Assembly (NCBI GenBank): GCA_965228445.1
Contig: OZ245813.1
Coordinates: forward strand, 248,001 to 312,000
Source of the DNA: Thalassobaculum sp965228445
GTDB lineage: Bacteria; Pseudomonadota; Alphaproteobacteria; Thalassobaculales; Thalassobaculaceae
DNA: 64,000 nucleotides
Direction of reading: 5' to 3'
The position numbers and the translations under genes were made by a program. Shown one piece after another: positions 24,887-33,348 of this stretch (its first letter is position 1; each line of letters opens with the position of its first letter). The notes under the pieces were generated by a model. That model did no database searches, was not told the origin of the DNA, and worked only from the letters and a program-made list of their open reading frames with translations.

Positions 24887-25009
24887 CTCTTACACTCCCC
24901 GGATTTATTCCGGGGCGAGGCGTCCGCGCTGATGGGCGGCGGGGAGTAGATGTCGGGGTTCACGCAATCCAAGCCTTGCCCCGGAATAAATCCGGGGAGT
25001 GTGTAAGAG
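24887..25009. repeat. Long inverted repeat between convergent genes (copy C)
   Basis: CTCTTACACTCCCCGG plus ATTTATTCCGGGGC at 24887-24916 recurs inverted at ~24978-25009, with a two-base insertion (ACAC) in the right copy. The 25-bp core is perfect. Each arm is itself a small palindrome (CCCCGGA/TCCGGGG around TTTAT). About 60 bases are enclosed. It lies between the stops of the dehydroquinase-like gene and the cupin gene and may serve as a two-way terminator. Its sequence differs from copies A and B. Confidence 0.8.
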
Positions 25010-25025
25010 TGTAATCGTGTGAACG

Positions 25026-25391
25026 CTATCCGTCCTCCGGCGGCGTGGTGATCACCAGGAACACCAGATCCTTCAGCCCCGAATTGTAGATCGCGTGCTC
25101 CACCCCTGGCGGGATGAAGATGTGGTCGTGCGGGCGCACCACGTGGCGGTCGCCGTCGATCTCCATCAGGCCCTCGCCCTCCAGGATGTAATAGATCTGC
25201 TCCTGAATTTTGTGGCTGTGCGGCGCCACGTAGCCCTTCGGCTGATAGCTGGAGATCCGGAAGTCGAAGCGTTTGGTCGCGTGGTCCTGCGGTGTGATCA
25301 GCAGCTTCGAATGGGCGTCGTAATGCGCCGGCATCGTCTCCCAGAGCGTCTCCACGATGTTGGCGATCTTCGCCCCGTTCTTTTCCAGCAT
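25026..25391 (-). CDS. Small cupin-domain protein
   Basis: A single-domain cupin of 121 aa. Cupin motif 1 reads PHSHKIQEQIYYILEGEG near residues 57-74, with metal ligands in H-x-H and Glu. Motif 2 reads PPGVEHAIYN near 94-103, with the third His. It is probably a metal-binding isomerase or dioxygenase, or a ligand sensor; the reaction cannot be named. GGACGAGG precedes the start. It is divergent from the IclR regulator gene, which probably controls it. Confidence 0.85.
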   Translation of the reverse strand: MLEKNGAKIANIVETLWETMPAHYDAHSKLLITPQDHATKRFDFRISSYQPKGYVAPHSHKIQEQIYYILEGEGLMEIDGDRHVVRPHDHIFIPPGVEHAIYNSGLKDLVFLVITTPPEDG

Positions 25392-25534
25392 GGCCTCGTC
25401 CTTCTTGCGCGCGGTGGCGGGTTCGTTCCGACAATGGTTTCATTATGCGTAACAGATTGTCAAAATATGAAACGCATGTTTATAGTTTTGGAGATTGTTG
25501 AATATCCGCCTGTCGTGCCCCTGGAGACGCCGCC
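25392..25534. promoter_or_regulatory. Divergent promoter region with interlaced inverted repeats
   Basis: This AT-rich 143-base gap lies between cupin and IclR genes. GTTTCAT (25437-25443) pairs with ATGAAAC (25467-25473), and ATGCGT (25445-25450) with ACGCAT (25472-25477). This pair of overlapping inverted repeats is a good candidate for the IclR operator, but no consensus was matched. Confidence 0.45.
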
Positions 25535-26341
25535 GTGACCGAACCCGACCGCGATCCCTACATCATCGCCTCGCTGCGCAAGGGGCTCGACGTGATCGAC
25601 TGCTTCGGCGAGCAGGAGAGCTGGAGCCTGGCCGAGCTCACCGCCCATCTCGGCATGAACAAGGCCACCGTCTTCCGCCTGCTGCACACGCTGCAGGAGG
25701 CCGGCTATCTCGACCGGGAGGAGGAGAACGGGCGCTACCGGCTGGGCATGCGCTTCTACTCGCTCGGCCACACGGTGGTACGCCACGAGCAGCTTCGCTG
25801 GCAGGCGCTGCCTCCGCTGATGACCCTGGCGGAGACCACTGGCGAGACGGTCTATGTCGGCATCCTCTACGAGGGCGACGCGGTCGTGGTGCAGATCGTC
25901 GACGGCATCGAGCTGGTCCGCATGCACTCCTTCGTCGGCAAGCGCAGCCCGGCCCATGCCAGTGCGCTCGGCAAGGTCCTGCTCGCCTACATGCCCGACG
26001 CAGAGGTGGACGAGTATGTCCGGACCTACGGGCTGAAGGGCTTCACCGAGAACACCTTCACCGACCCCGCGGCCTTCCGCGAGGAGCTGCGGTCGATCCG
26101 GGACCAGGGGTTCGCCCTGGACCGCGAGGAGATGGCGCGCGGCCTGCGCTGCATCGGCGTGCCGATCACCGACCATACCGGCCGTCCCTTCGCCACGATC
26201 TCGCTCTCCGCCCCCGCCGACCGGATGAGCCCGGAGCGGATCGAGGCGCTGGTGCCGCAGGTCAAGGACGCGGCCCACGACATCTCGCGCATGCTCGGCA
26301 GCCCGAGCCTGCACCGGCGGTCTTCCGGCACCGCCGCATAA
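25535..26341 (+). CDS. IclR-family transcriptional regulator
   Basis: A 268-aa regulator. The N-terminal winged helix (~8-70, SLAELTAHLGMNKATVFRLL) is followed by the IclR effector-binding domain (~80-255), with the usual GKRSPAHASALGKVLLAYMP and MARGLRCIGVPI motifs. It has a GTG start with CTGGAGA upstream. IclR proteins usually sense a pathway intermediate. Its place between the cupin gene and the ThDP enzyme suggests control of both and perhaps of the catabolic genes at 19-25 kb. Only 27 bases separate it from the ThDP gene, so the two may be cotranscribed. Confidence 0.92.
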   Translation: MTEPDRDPYIIASLRKGLDVIDCFGEQESWSLAELTAHLGMNKATVFRLLHTLQEAGYLDREEENGRYRLGMRFYSLGHTVVRHEQLRWQALPPLMTLAETTGETVYVGILYEGDAVVVQIVDGIELVRMHSFVGKRSPAHASALGKVLLAYMPDAEVDEYVRTYGLKGFTENTFTDPAAFREELRSIRDQGFALDREEMARGLRCIGVPITDHTGRPFATISLSAPADRMSPERIEALVPQVKDAAHDISRMLGSPSLHRRSSGTAA

Positions 26342-26368
26342 ACAGAAGACATCGAACGGGAGGATCCC

Positions 26369-28174
26369 ATGGACGGGCATTCGCGCGCGCTGCAGAACGG
26401 CGCCGACATCATCGTCGATCAACTCACCAAGGAGGGGATTCCGTACCTCTTCGGCGTCTGCGGCCACGGCAATGTCGGCTTCCTCGACGGCGCCTACAAG
26501 GCGGCCAACCGGATCAAGACGATCTCGGTGCATCACGAGCAGTCGGCCGGCTACATGGCCGACGCCTATTACAAGATCCGCCACGAACCGGTGGCGACCT
26601 TCACCTCCTGCGGACCGGGCTCGGCCAATCTCGTCGTCGCCCTGGCGGCGGCGATGATGGACAGCTCAGCCTTCCTGGCGATCACCGGCAACGTGCCGAC
26701 CAGCCAGTTCAACCGCAATCCGTTCCAGGAGACCGGCCAGTTCTATCAGGGCGACTTCCCCTCGGTGATCCGGCCCTATGTGAAGCGCAGCTACCAGCCG
26801 ACCCGGGCCGACATGGTGCCGCTGGCGGTGCGCCAGGCCTGCCAGCTCATGCGCAGTGGCCGGCCGGGACCGGTGAACCTGGACGTGCCGCTGGACGTGT
26901 TCGTGGAGGAGACCGATGTGCGGCTGCCCGACGCGCCGCCGCACAAGCTGCGCGAGGCCTCGCCGGGTCCGTCCGACGCGCTGGTCGAGGCGGTGGAGAT
27001 GCTGCTCTCGGCGCAGCGGCCGGTGATCATCGCCGGCCAGGGCGCCATGTTGAGCGAGGCGACGGCGGCCCTGACCGCCTTCGCGGAGACCGCCCGCATC
27101 CCGGTCGTCACCAGCCCGAACGGCAAGGGCGCCATCGACGAACGCCACGACCTGGCCTTCGGCTCGATCGGCCGCAACGGCACCTATGCCGGCAACGAGG
27201 CCTCCAGCAAGGCGGATGTGATCCTCGCCGTCGGCTTCAGCTTCGATGACCGGGCGACCAGTGCCTGGCTAGAGGGCTATACCCTGGCGATCCCGCCGTC
27301 GCGGCTGATCCAGATCGACATCGACACCTTCGAGATCGGCAAGAATTATCCGGCCGAACTCGGGATCGTCGGCGACGCCAGGGCCAGTCTGGAGGTGATG
27401 ACCGAGATGGCCAGGTCGCGGCTGACCGGCACGCCGGAGAAATCCGCCACCTGGCTCGCGAAGCTGACCGACGACCGGGCGATCTGGAAGAAGTACCAGG
27501 GCCAGTTCGCCGGCTCCGACCAGATGCCGCTGCGGCCGGAACGGCTGATTGACGCGATCTCCAGGGCGGTGCCGGAGGAGGCGATCATCGCGTCGGATGT
27601 GGGCGTGCACCACAACTGGGTGATCCAGCTGCTGGAGGCCCGGCGTCCGCGCCAGCTCATCCATTCCTGGGGCTTCGCCGCCATGGGCTTCGCCACCTCG
27701 GGCATCCTCGGCGCCAAGCTGGCCGCACCGGACCGGCCCTGCGTGGCGGTGGTCGGCGACGGCTCCTTCCTGATGACGCCGCACGCCCTGCTGACGGCGG
27801 TGGAATACGACATTCCGGTGGTCTGGATCGTGTGGAACAACAACGGCTACTGCTCGATCCGCGACCTGCAGGTCGGTCTGTTCGGCGGGCGCGAGCTGGC
27901 GACCGGCTTCCTGCACGACGCCAGCCAGGAGCTGTTCAGCGCCGATTTCGCGATGATGGCGAAGTCCATGGGGGTGGAGGCGGCCCGGGTCGACAGCGCG
28001 GCCTCGGTGGAGGACGCGATCGACCATGCGATCCGGGCGAACAGGCCGTATCTGCTGGAGGTCCCGGTCGATCGCGAGATCCGGCCGATCGGAACCGGAA
28101 GCTGGGAACTCCCGCCGCTGCCCAACCCCGAGCCGAACTTCCGTCAGGCGCTGGCCAAAGCGGGGATGGTGTAG
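26369..28174 (+). CDS. ThDP-dependent enzyme of the acetolactate synthase superfamily
   Basis: A 601-aa enzyme with the three domains of the ThDP decarboxylase/synthase superfamily. The catalytic Glu lies in HHEQSAGYMADAYY near residue 57. The ThDP-Mg motif GDGSFLMT...WNNNGY is near 464-493. The opening VCGHGNVGFLDGAY resembles the GHGN motif of the C-C hydrolases IolD (inositol pathway) and cyclohexane-1,2-dione hydrolase more than true acetolactate synthases, and no small regulatory subunit gene is present. C-C cleavage of a cyclic diketone would fit the nearby dehydrogenases and dehydratase, but this is inference. GGGAGGAT precedes the start. Confidence 0.87.
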   Translation: MDGHSRALQNGADIIVDQLTKEGIPYLFGVCGHGNVGFLDGAYKAANRIKTISVHHEQSAGYMADAYYKIRHEPVATFTSCGPGSANLVVALAAAMMDSSAFLAITGNVPTSQFNRNPFQETGQFYQGDFPSVIRPYVKRSYQPTRADMVPLAVRQACQLMRSGRPGPVNLDVPLDVFVEETDVRLPDAPPHKLREASPGPSDALVEAVEMLLSAQRPVIIAGQGAMLSEATAALTAFAETARIPVVTSPNGKGAIDERHDLAFGSIGRNGTYAGNEASSKADVILAVGFSFDDRATSAWLEGYTLAIPPSRLIQIDIDTFEIGKNYPAELGIVGDARASLEVMTEMARSRLTGTPEKSATWLAKLTDDRAIWKKYQGQFAGSDQMPLRPERLIDAISRAVPEEAIIASDVGVHHNWVIQLLEARRPRQLIHSWGFAAMGFATSGILGAKLAAPDRPCVAVVGDGSFLMTPHALLTAVEYDIPVVWIVWNNNGYCSIRDLQVGLFGGRELATGFLHDASQELFSADFAMMAKSMGVEAARVDSAASVEDAIDHAIRANRPYLLEVPVDREIRPIGTGSWELPPLPNPEPNFRQALAKAGMV

Positions 28175-28193
28175 GGGGTATCTCGAACTCTCC

Positions 28194-28307
28194 CGTCTTC
28201 CCGGCCTCGCGCCGGGATCCAGAGCGAAGCGTGCTGGAGCGACGGAGACTACCCTCCGTCGGTCCAGCAATGCCGATCCTGGGTCCCGGCGCGAGGCCGG
28301 GAAGACG
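28194..28307. repeat. Dispersed palindromic repeat, copy B
   Basis: The ends form a near-perfect inverted repeat of ~28 bp: CGTCTTCCCGGCCTCGCGCC with the following GGGATCCAG, against CTGGGTCCCGGC and the matching remainder. They enclose ~57 bases with an inner palindrome around CGACGGAG/CTCCGTCG. The arms match copy A at 18945-19051. It sits exactly between two converging genes, 19 bases after one stop and 2 before the other. Confidence 0.8.
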
Positions 28308-28309
28308 GT

Positions 28310-29866
28310 TTATGTTGAAATCCCCACCGCTGCCCGCGCCGCGGCGAGGGTCTGCTCAGGCCCGCCGCCGGCATCGATCCGGTACCAGTCGAGATAGCCC
28401 AGATCCCGCTCCGCCTGCGCTGCCACGACCGATCCGTCGGCGTCGGACGCGTCGCGCTCCCGGCTGTCGGCACGGGCGACCAGGGTGTCGGTCGGCGCCT
28501 CCAGCCAGAGGCCGGTGAACTCCACGTCCAGGTCGGCGGCGAGGTCGGACAGCGCTTCGCGCTCCTCCAGCCGCTGGTTCACGGCGTCGACCACCACGCT
28601 CTGTCCGGCCCGCAGGGCGGCCTCGGCCTCCTGCAGCAGCGTGTCGTAGACACGGACGGTCACCTCCTGGGTGTAGCCGTCATCGCCCAGCTTCTCGTGC
28701 TCGCCGGCACCCATCAGCCGCTTGCGGATCACATCGCTGCGCAGGTGCACCGCGCCGGGGAAGGGGGTGAGGTCGCCGGCCAGTGCGGCGGCCAGCGTGC
28801 TCTTGCCGGTGCCGGACAGCCCCGCGACCGCGATCAGCCGCGGCGGGTAGGGGACCATCACCGCTTCGGCGAAGTCGAAATAGCGCCGGGCCTCGGCCAC
28901 CCGTTCGGCCTTCTCGTCCTCCGGCGCGCTTTCCACCGAGGCGGCGATCACCTTGGCCCTGATCACCGCCCGCACGCTGACGAAGAGCGGCATGGCGGCG
29001 AGCCCGGCGATCTGGTTCGGGTCGCGGTCCTCCGCCAGGTAGCGGTTCAGGATCAGGTTGGCCTCGCGCGTCAGCCCGCGTTCGCCCAGATCCATCAGCA
29101 GGAAGGCGAGGTCGTAGAGCACGTCGGTGGTGGCGAGGTCTTCGTCGAACTCGATGGCGTCGAACAGGGTCGGGGCGTCGTCGAGCAGCACGATGTTGCG
29201 CAGGTGCAGGTCACCGTGGCAGCGCCGCACCCGGCCCTGGCGCTCGCGGGCGTCCAGCGCGGAGGTCACCGATTTCAGGGCGTCCTGGGACCGGCGGGTC
29301 AGGGTCTCGGCCCGGAAGCCGTCGAAGATCTCCGGTGCTTCCGCCAGGCTGCGACCGTTGCTGCGGACGATCTCCTCAAGCGACTTCGCGAAGCTGCTGC
29401 CCTCGCGTTGCGGGGCGCGCTTGTGGGAGGCGACGATGGCCGCGGCGGTGCGGCGCAGAAGGTCGTCGGACAGCCCGTCGCGCTCGGCGATGCGGTCCAG
29501 TGTCATGTCCACATCGAAGCGGCGCATATGCACGCACCACTCCACCGGGTCGCCGCTGCCGTCGAGGGCGAGGCCGTCGCCATCCCGTGTGATCGGCAGG
29601 GCGGCGCGATAGATGTCGGGCGCGTTCGGCCGGTTGACGGCGATCTCCGCCTCGCAGGCCGTCTTGCGCCGGTCGAGCGTGGAGAAATCCATGAACGGAA
29701 ACTTCACCGCGCGCTTCACCTTGTAGGCATCGTCGCCGGCAAGGAAAACCGCGGCACCATGGGTGTCGATGCGCTCGACCGTGTCGGCATCGGCATGGGT
29801 GGCGGGGTCGGCGAGGGCGTCGAAGACCGCGCTCTGGTCCTCGACCACATGGGAGGCGGTCGCCAT
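28310..29866 (-). CDS. Fusion of aminoglycoside-phosphotransferase-like and AAA kinase-like domains
   Basis: A 518-aa cytoplasmic protein with two parts. The N-terminal ~330 residues are APH-like, with the catalytic loop HGDLHLRNI near 217-225 and the Asp of the next metal site in FDAIEFDEDL. The C-terminal ~170 residues are a P-loop kinase-like AAA domain, with Walker A AGLSGTGKST near 347-356 and DAVNQRLEERE later. Such fusions are widespread in proteobacteria with no agreed function; they probably phosphorylate a small molecule. The start MATASHVV is supported by GGAG shortly upstream. Confidence 0.88.
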   Translation of the reverse strand: MATASHVVEDQSAVFDALADPATHADADTVERIDTHGAAVFLAGDDAYKVKRAVKFPFMDFSTLDRRKTACEAEIAVNRPNAPDIYRAALPITRDGDGLALDGSGDPVEWCVHMRRFDVDMTLDRIAERDGLSDDLLRRTAAAIVASHKRAPQREGSSFAKSLEEIVRSNGRSLAEAPEIFDGFRAETLTRRSQDALKSVTSALDARERQGRVRRCHGDLHLRNIVLLDDAPTLFDAIEFDEDLATTDVLYDLAFLLMDLGERGLTREANLILNRYLAEDRDPNQIAGLAAMPLFVSVRAVIRAKVIAASVESAPEDEKAERVAEARRYFDFAEAVMVPYPPRLIAVAGLSGTGKSTLAAALAGDLTPFPGAVHLRSDVIRKRLMGAGEHEKLGDDGYTQEVTVRVYDTLLQEAEAALRAGQSVVVDAVNQRLEEREALSDLAADLDVEFTGLWLEAPTDTLVARADSRERDASDADGSVVAAQAERDLGYLDWYRIDAGGGPEQTLAAARAAVGIST

Positions 29867-29966
29867 TTCGGGCTCCTGGCGTTGGTGAGCGGGCAGCCTG
29901 AAGGTCGGCTGCCCTTTGCGAGATGGGGCCAGCGGTGGGAAGCCGCAAGAGACCGGCCGTTCCCCG

Positions 29967-30866
29967 TCAGGCGGCGGACTGCACCCGCTCCCGCAGGCCG
30001 GTCACGATCCGGTCGGCCACCGCGGAGACGCGCTTGAGCCGCACGTCGGTCTCGTGGCGGATCAGGTAGAAGGAACGGGTCAGGGCGATCTCCTCGCCGC
30101 GTACCGGTTTGAGCGCCGGATACGCCCGGGCGATGAAGTCCGGCAGGATGCAGACCCCCGCTCCGGCCAGCAGCCAGCGGAGCTGGATCAGCAGACTGGT
30201 GGAGGTCAGGGCCGGCCGCACGGTCCCGGCGACGTGCTGACCGACCACCTGCGGGATGTAGTCGAGCGAGGGGTCGAAGACGAGGTCGGAGATGTAGCCG
30301 ATCCAGCGCGCCCGTCGCAGCTCCGCATCCTTGGCGAACCCGTCATGGGCGGCGATCACCGCATCGGTGGCGTAGAGCCGCAGCCGGTAGTCGGTGATCC
30401 GCTGCACCGTCAGCCGACCGCTCGGGGGCGGGGAGACGGCGATGGCCAGGTCCGCCTCGCGCTGGGACAGGCTGAACACCCGGGGCAGGGCGACGACCTC
30501 CACCTCCAGGTCCGGGTTGGTATCGCAGAGCTCGACGCAGATATCCGACAGCAGGAAATTCGCCACCCCTTCCGGCACGCCGATCCGCACCGCGCCGCTC
30601 AACCCCTCCGTCGCCTGACCGACCCGCTCCCGTGCCGCCTCCGCCGCCAGCTCCATCGCCTCGGCATGCTGCATCAGGGCATGGCCGGCCTCGCTGAGGG
30701 CGTAGCCTTTCGGACTGCGCTCGAACAGCTTGGTCTCCAAGTCGTGCTCAAGGCCGGTCATCCGCCGGCTGAGGGTGGCGACATCCAGGCCCAGCCGCCG
30801 CGAGGCGGCGGTCAGGCTGCCTTGCCGGCCGATGGCGAGGAACAGCTTCAGGTCGTCCCAGTTCAT
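29967..30866 (-). CDS. LysR-family transcriptional regulator
   Basis: A 299-aa regulator. The winged helix-turn-helix is at ~1-60 (LKLFLAIGRQGSLTAASRRL), followed by a periplasmic-binding-protein-like effector domain (GAVRIGVPEGVANFLLSD). It is divergent from the branched-chain 2-oxoacid dehydrogenase operon across a 195-base gap rich in A and T near 30895-30955, where its site probably lies. LysR control of this operon is inferred from position only; characterised operons of this kind more often use Lrp-type or sigma-54 regulators. Confidence 0.92.
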   Translation of the reverse strand: MNWDDLKLFLAIGRQGSLTAASRRLGLDVATLSRRMTGLEHDLETKLFERSPKGYALSEAGHALMQHAEAMELAAEAARERVGQATEGLSGAVRIGVPEGVANFLLSDICVELCDTNPDLEVEVVALPRVFSLSQREADLAIAVSPPPSGRLTVQRITDYRLRLYATDAVIAAHDGFAKDAELRRARWIGYISDLVFDPSLDYIPQVVGQHVAGTVRPALTSTSLLIQLRWLLAGAGVCILPDFIARAYPALKPVRGEEIALTRSFYLIRHETDVRLKRVSAVADRIVTGLRERVQSAA

Positions 30867-31061
30867 GCGCTGCCGTCCGTATTCCAGCGAAACTGCAAAA
30901 TGATTTTGAGATCTATCCTATTCAATCCAGCACATTTGCAAAATAAGACGGATCAACACGACCGTCCGGCCCTCGAAATCCGTCCTTACAATGGACACAT
31001 GAGGAAAGAAGGGCGGCGCGACGTGACGTGTCGACGGAACAGACCGCCAGGAGGAGGGAGC

Positions 31062-32330
31062 ATGAGCGAGGAGACCGGGACCGGAACGCCGTCCGAGGCG
31101 TCGCACGAGACCCCGCTGAGCCTGCACGTTCCCGAACCGGCCGTGCGTCCCGGCGACACGCCGGACTTCTCCAACGTCAATATCCCGCGCGCCGGCACCG
31201 TGCCGCGGCCGCCGGTGGATGTGGCGCCCGACGACATCCGCGACCTCGCCTTCTCCATCATTCGCGTGTTGAACCGCGATGCGGTCGCCGTCGGTCCCTG
31301 GGCCGGGCTGCTGACACCGGAGGAGCTGCGCGAGGGCCTCAAGCACATGATGACCCTGCGGGCCTTCGACGCCCGCATGATGATCGCCCAGCGCCAGGGC
31401 AAGACCTCGTTCTACATGCAGAACTTAGGCGAGGAGGCAATCGCCTGCGCCTTCCAGAAGGCACTCACACCGGGCGATATGAACTTCCCGACCTACCGCC
31501 AGGCGGGGCTGCTGATCGCGGCCGGCTATCCGCTGGTCGACATGATGAACCAGATCTATTCCAACGAGAACGACCCGCTGAAGGGCCGCCAGCTCCCGAT
31601 CATGTACTCCTCGCGGGAGCACGGCTTCTTCTCGATTTCCGGCAACCTGGCGACCCAGTTCATCCAGGCGGTCGGCTGGGGCATGGCCTCGGCGATCAAG
31701 GGCGACCGCAAGATCTCCGCCGGCTGGATCGGCGACGGCTCCACCGCCGAGTCCGACTTCCACGCGGGCTTGGTCTTCGCCTCCACCTACAAGGCGCCGG
31801 TGGTCCTCAACATCGTCAACAACCAGTGGGCCATCTCGACCTTCCAGGGCATCGCCCGGGGCGGCTCCGGCACCTTCGCCGCGCGCGGTCTCGGCTTCGG
31901 CATTCCGTCCCTGCGGGTCGACGGCAACGACTACCTGGCGGTCTACGCGGTGGCCAAATGGGCGATCGAGCGGGCCCGGCGCAATCTCGGTCCGACGCTG
32001 ATCGAACACGTGACCTACCGGGTCGGTGCCCATTCCACCTCCGACGATCCGGCGGCCTACCGGCCGAAGACCGAGAGCGACGCCTGGCCGCTGGGCGACC
32101 CGGTCATCCGGCTCAAGAACCACCTGATCGCGCTGGGCGAGTGGTCGGACGAGCGCCACACCCAGGCCGAGGCGCAGATCCGAGACGAGATCATCACCGC
32201 CCAGAAGGAGGCCGAGAAGCACGGCACCCTACATTCCGGCCAGCACCCCTCGGTGCGCGATATGTTCGAAGGCGTCTACGCCGAAATGCCGCCGCATCTG
32301 CGGCGCCAGCGCCAGCAGGCGGGGTACTGA
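31062..32330 (+). CDS. bkdA1: Branched-chain 2-oxoacid dehydrogenase E1 alpha subunit
   Basis: E1 alpha (422 aa) of the complex that converts the 2-oxoacids of valine, leucine and isoleucine to acyl-CoA. The ThDP motif GDGSTAESDFHAGL with VNNQWAIST is near residues 225-262. The long N-terminal arm and YRVGAHSTSDDPAAYR near 322-337 (phosphorylation-loop region) separate it from pyruvate dehydrogenase E1 alpha. GGAGGAGGGAG lies right before the chosen ATG; the earlier open frame overlaps the divergent regulator. It is the first gene of a four-gene operon coding the whole complex. Confidence 0.94.
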   Translation: MSEETGTGTPSEASHETPLSLHVPEPAVRPGDTPDFSNVNIPRAGTVPRPPVDVAPDDIRDLAFSIIRVLNRDAVAVGPWAGLLTPEELREGLKHMMTLRAFDARMMIAQRQGKTSFYMQNLGEEAIACAFQKALTPGDMNFPTYRQAGLLIAAGYPLVDMMNQIYSNENDPLKGRQLPIMYSSREHGFFSISGNLATQFIQAVGWGMASAIKGDRKISAGWIGDGSTAESDFHAGLVFASTYKAPVVLNIVNNQWAISTFQGIARGGSGTFAARGLGFGIPSLRVDGNDYLAVYAVAKWAIERARRNLGPTLIEHVTYRVGAHSTSDDPAAYRPKTESDAWPLGDPVIRLKNHLIALGEWSDERHTQAEAQIRDEIITAQKEAEKHGTLHSGQHPSVRDMFEGVYAEMPPHLRRQRQQAGY

Positions 32331-32333
32331 GTC

Positions 32334-33347
32334 ATGACCCGGCGCACGATGATCGAGGCCATCCGCGACGCGATGGACGTGGCGATGGAACGCGACGACG
32401 ACGTGGTGGTGTTCGGCGAGGATGTCGGCTTTTTCGGCGGCGTGTTCCGCTGCACCGCGGGGCTGCAGAAGAAATACGGGCCGTCGCGCTGCTTCGACAC
32501 GCCGATCAGCGAGGCCGGCATCGTCGGTGCCGCCATCGGCATGGCGGCGTACGGCCTGCGGCCCTGCGTGGAGATCCAGTTCGCCGACTACGTCTACCCG
32601 GCCTATGACCAGATCGTGTCGGAGGCGGCGCGCATCCGCTATCGCTCCAACGGCCAGTTCACCGCCTCCATGGTGGTGCGCATGCCGACCGGCGGCGGCA
32701 TCTTCGGCGGCCAGACCCACAGCCAGTCGCCGGAAGCCCTGTTCACCCATGTCGCCGGGCTGAAGACGGTGGTGCCGTCTAACCCGCACGACGCCAAGGG
32801 CCTGCTGATCGCCGCGATCGAGGACAACGACCCGGTGATCTTCCTGGAGCCCAAGCGGCTCTATAACGGCCCGTTCGATGGCTATCACGACCGACCGGTC
32901 AAGCCCTGGTCGCAGTCGGATCTGGGCGAGGTGCCGGACGGCCACTACACCGTGCCGCTGGGCAAGGCCAACGTGGTGCGCGAGGGCAGGGCGGTCACCA
33001 TGCTGAGCTACGGCACCATGGTGCATGTCAGCCTGGCTGCGGCCGAGGCGGCGGGGGTGGACGCCGAGATCATCGACCTGCGCACCCTGGTGCCGCTGGA
33101 TCTCGACACCATCAAGCAGTCGGTGCTGAAGACGGGGCGCTGCGTCGTCGTGCACGAGGCGACCCTGACCTCCGGTTTCGGTGCGGAGCTGGCCGCCCTG
33201 GTGCAGGACGAGTGCTTCTTCCATCTGGAAGCCCCGGTGCGCCGGGTCGCCGGCTGGGACACGCCGTATCCGCATGCCCAGGAATGGGACTACTTCCCCG
33301 GCCCCGACCGGATCGGCCGGGCGCTGCAAGAAGTGCTGGAGGTCTGA
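32334..33347 (+). CDS. bkdA2: Branched-chain 2-oxoacid dehydrogenase E1 beta subunit
   Basis: E1 beta (337 aa), which forms the alpha2beta2 decarboxylase with the preceding product. Typical segments are GEDVGFFGGVFRCTAGL near residues 28-44, the ThDP-side helix PISEAGIVGAAIGMAAYG and FADYVYPAYDQIVSEAA. The ATG lies 3 bases after the E1 alpha stop, indicating coupled translation and matched amounts. Confidence 0.95.
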   Translation: MTRRTMIEAIRDAMDVAMERDDDVVVFGEDVGFFGGVFRCTAGLQKKYGPSRCFDTPISEAGIVGAAIGMAAYGLRPCVEIQFADYVYPAYDQIVSEAARIRYRSNGQFTASMVVRMPTGGGIFGGQTHSQSPEALFTHVAGLKTVVPSNPHDAKGLLIAAIEDNDPVIFLEPKRLYNGPFDGYHDRPVKPWSQSDLGEVPDGHYTVPLGKANVVREGRAVTMLSYGTMVHVSLAAAEAAGVDAEIIDLRTLVPLDLDTIKQSVLKTGRCVVVHEATLTSGFGAELAALVQDECFFHLEAPVRRVAGWDTPYPHAQEWDYFPGPDRIGRALQEVLEV

Positions 33348-33348
33348 G

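Noticed and set aside
30867..31061. Upstream extension of the E1 alpha gene
   Set aside because: The open frame continues back through the divergent LysR gene. The ATG at 31062 has a near-perfect ribosome site and gives the usual E1 alpha N-terminus.
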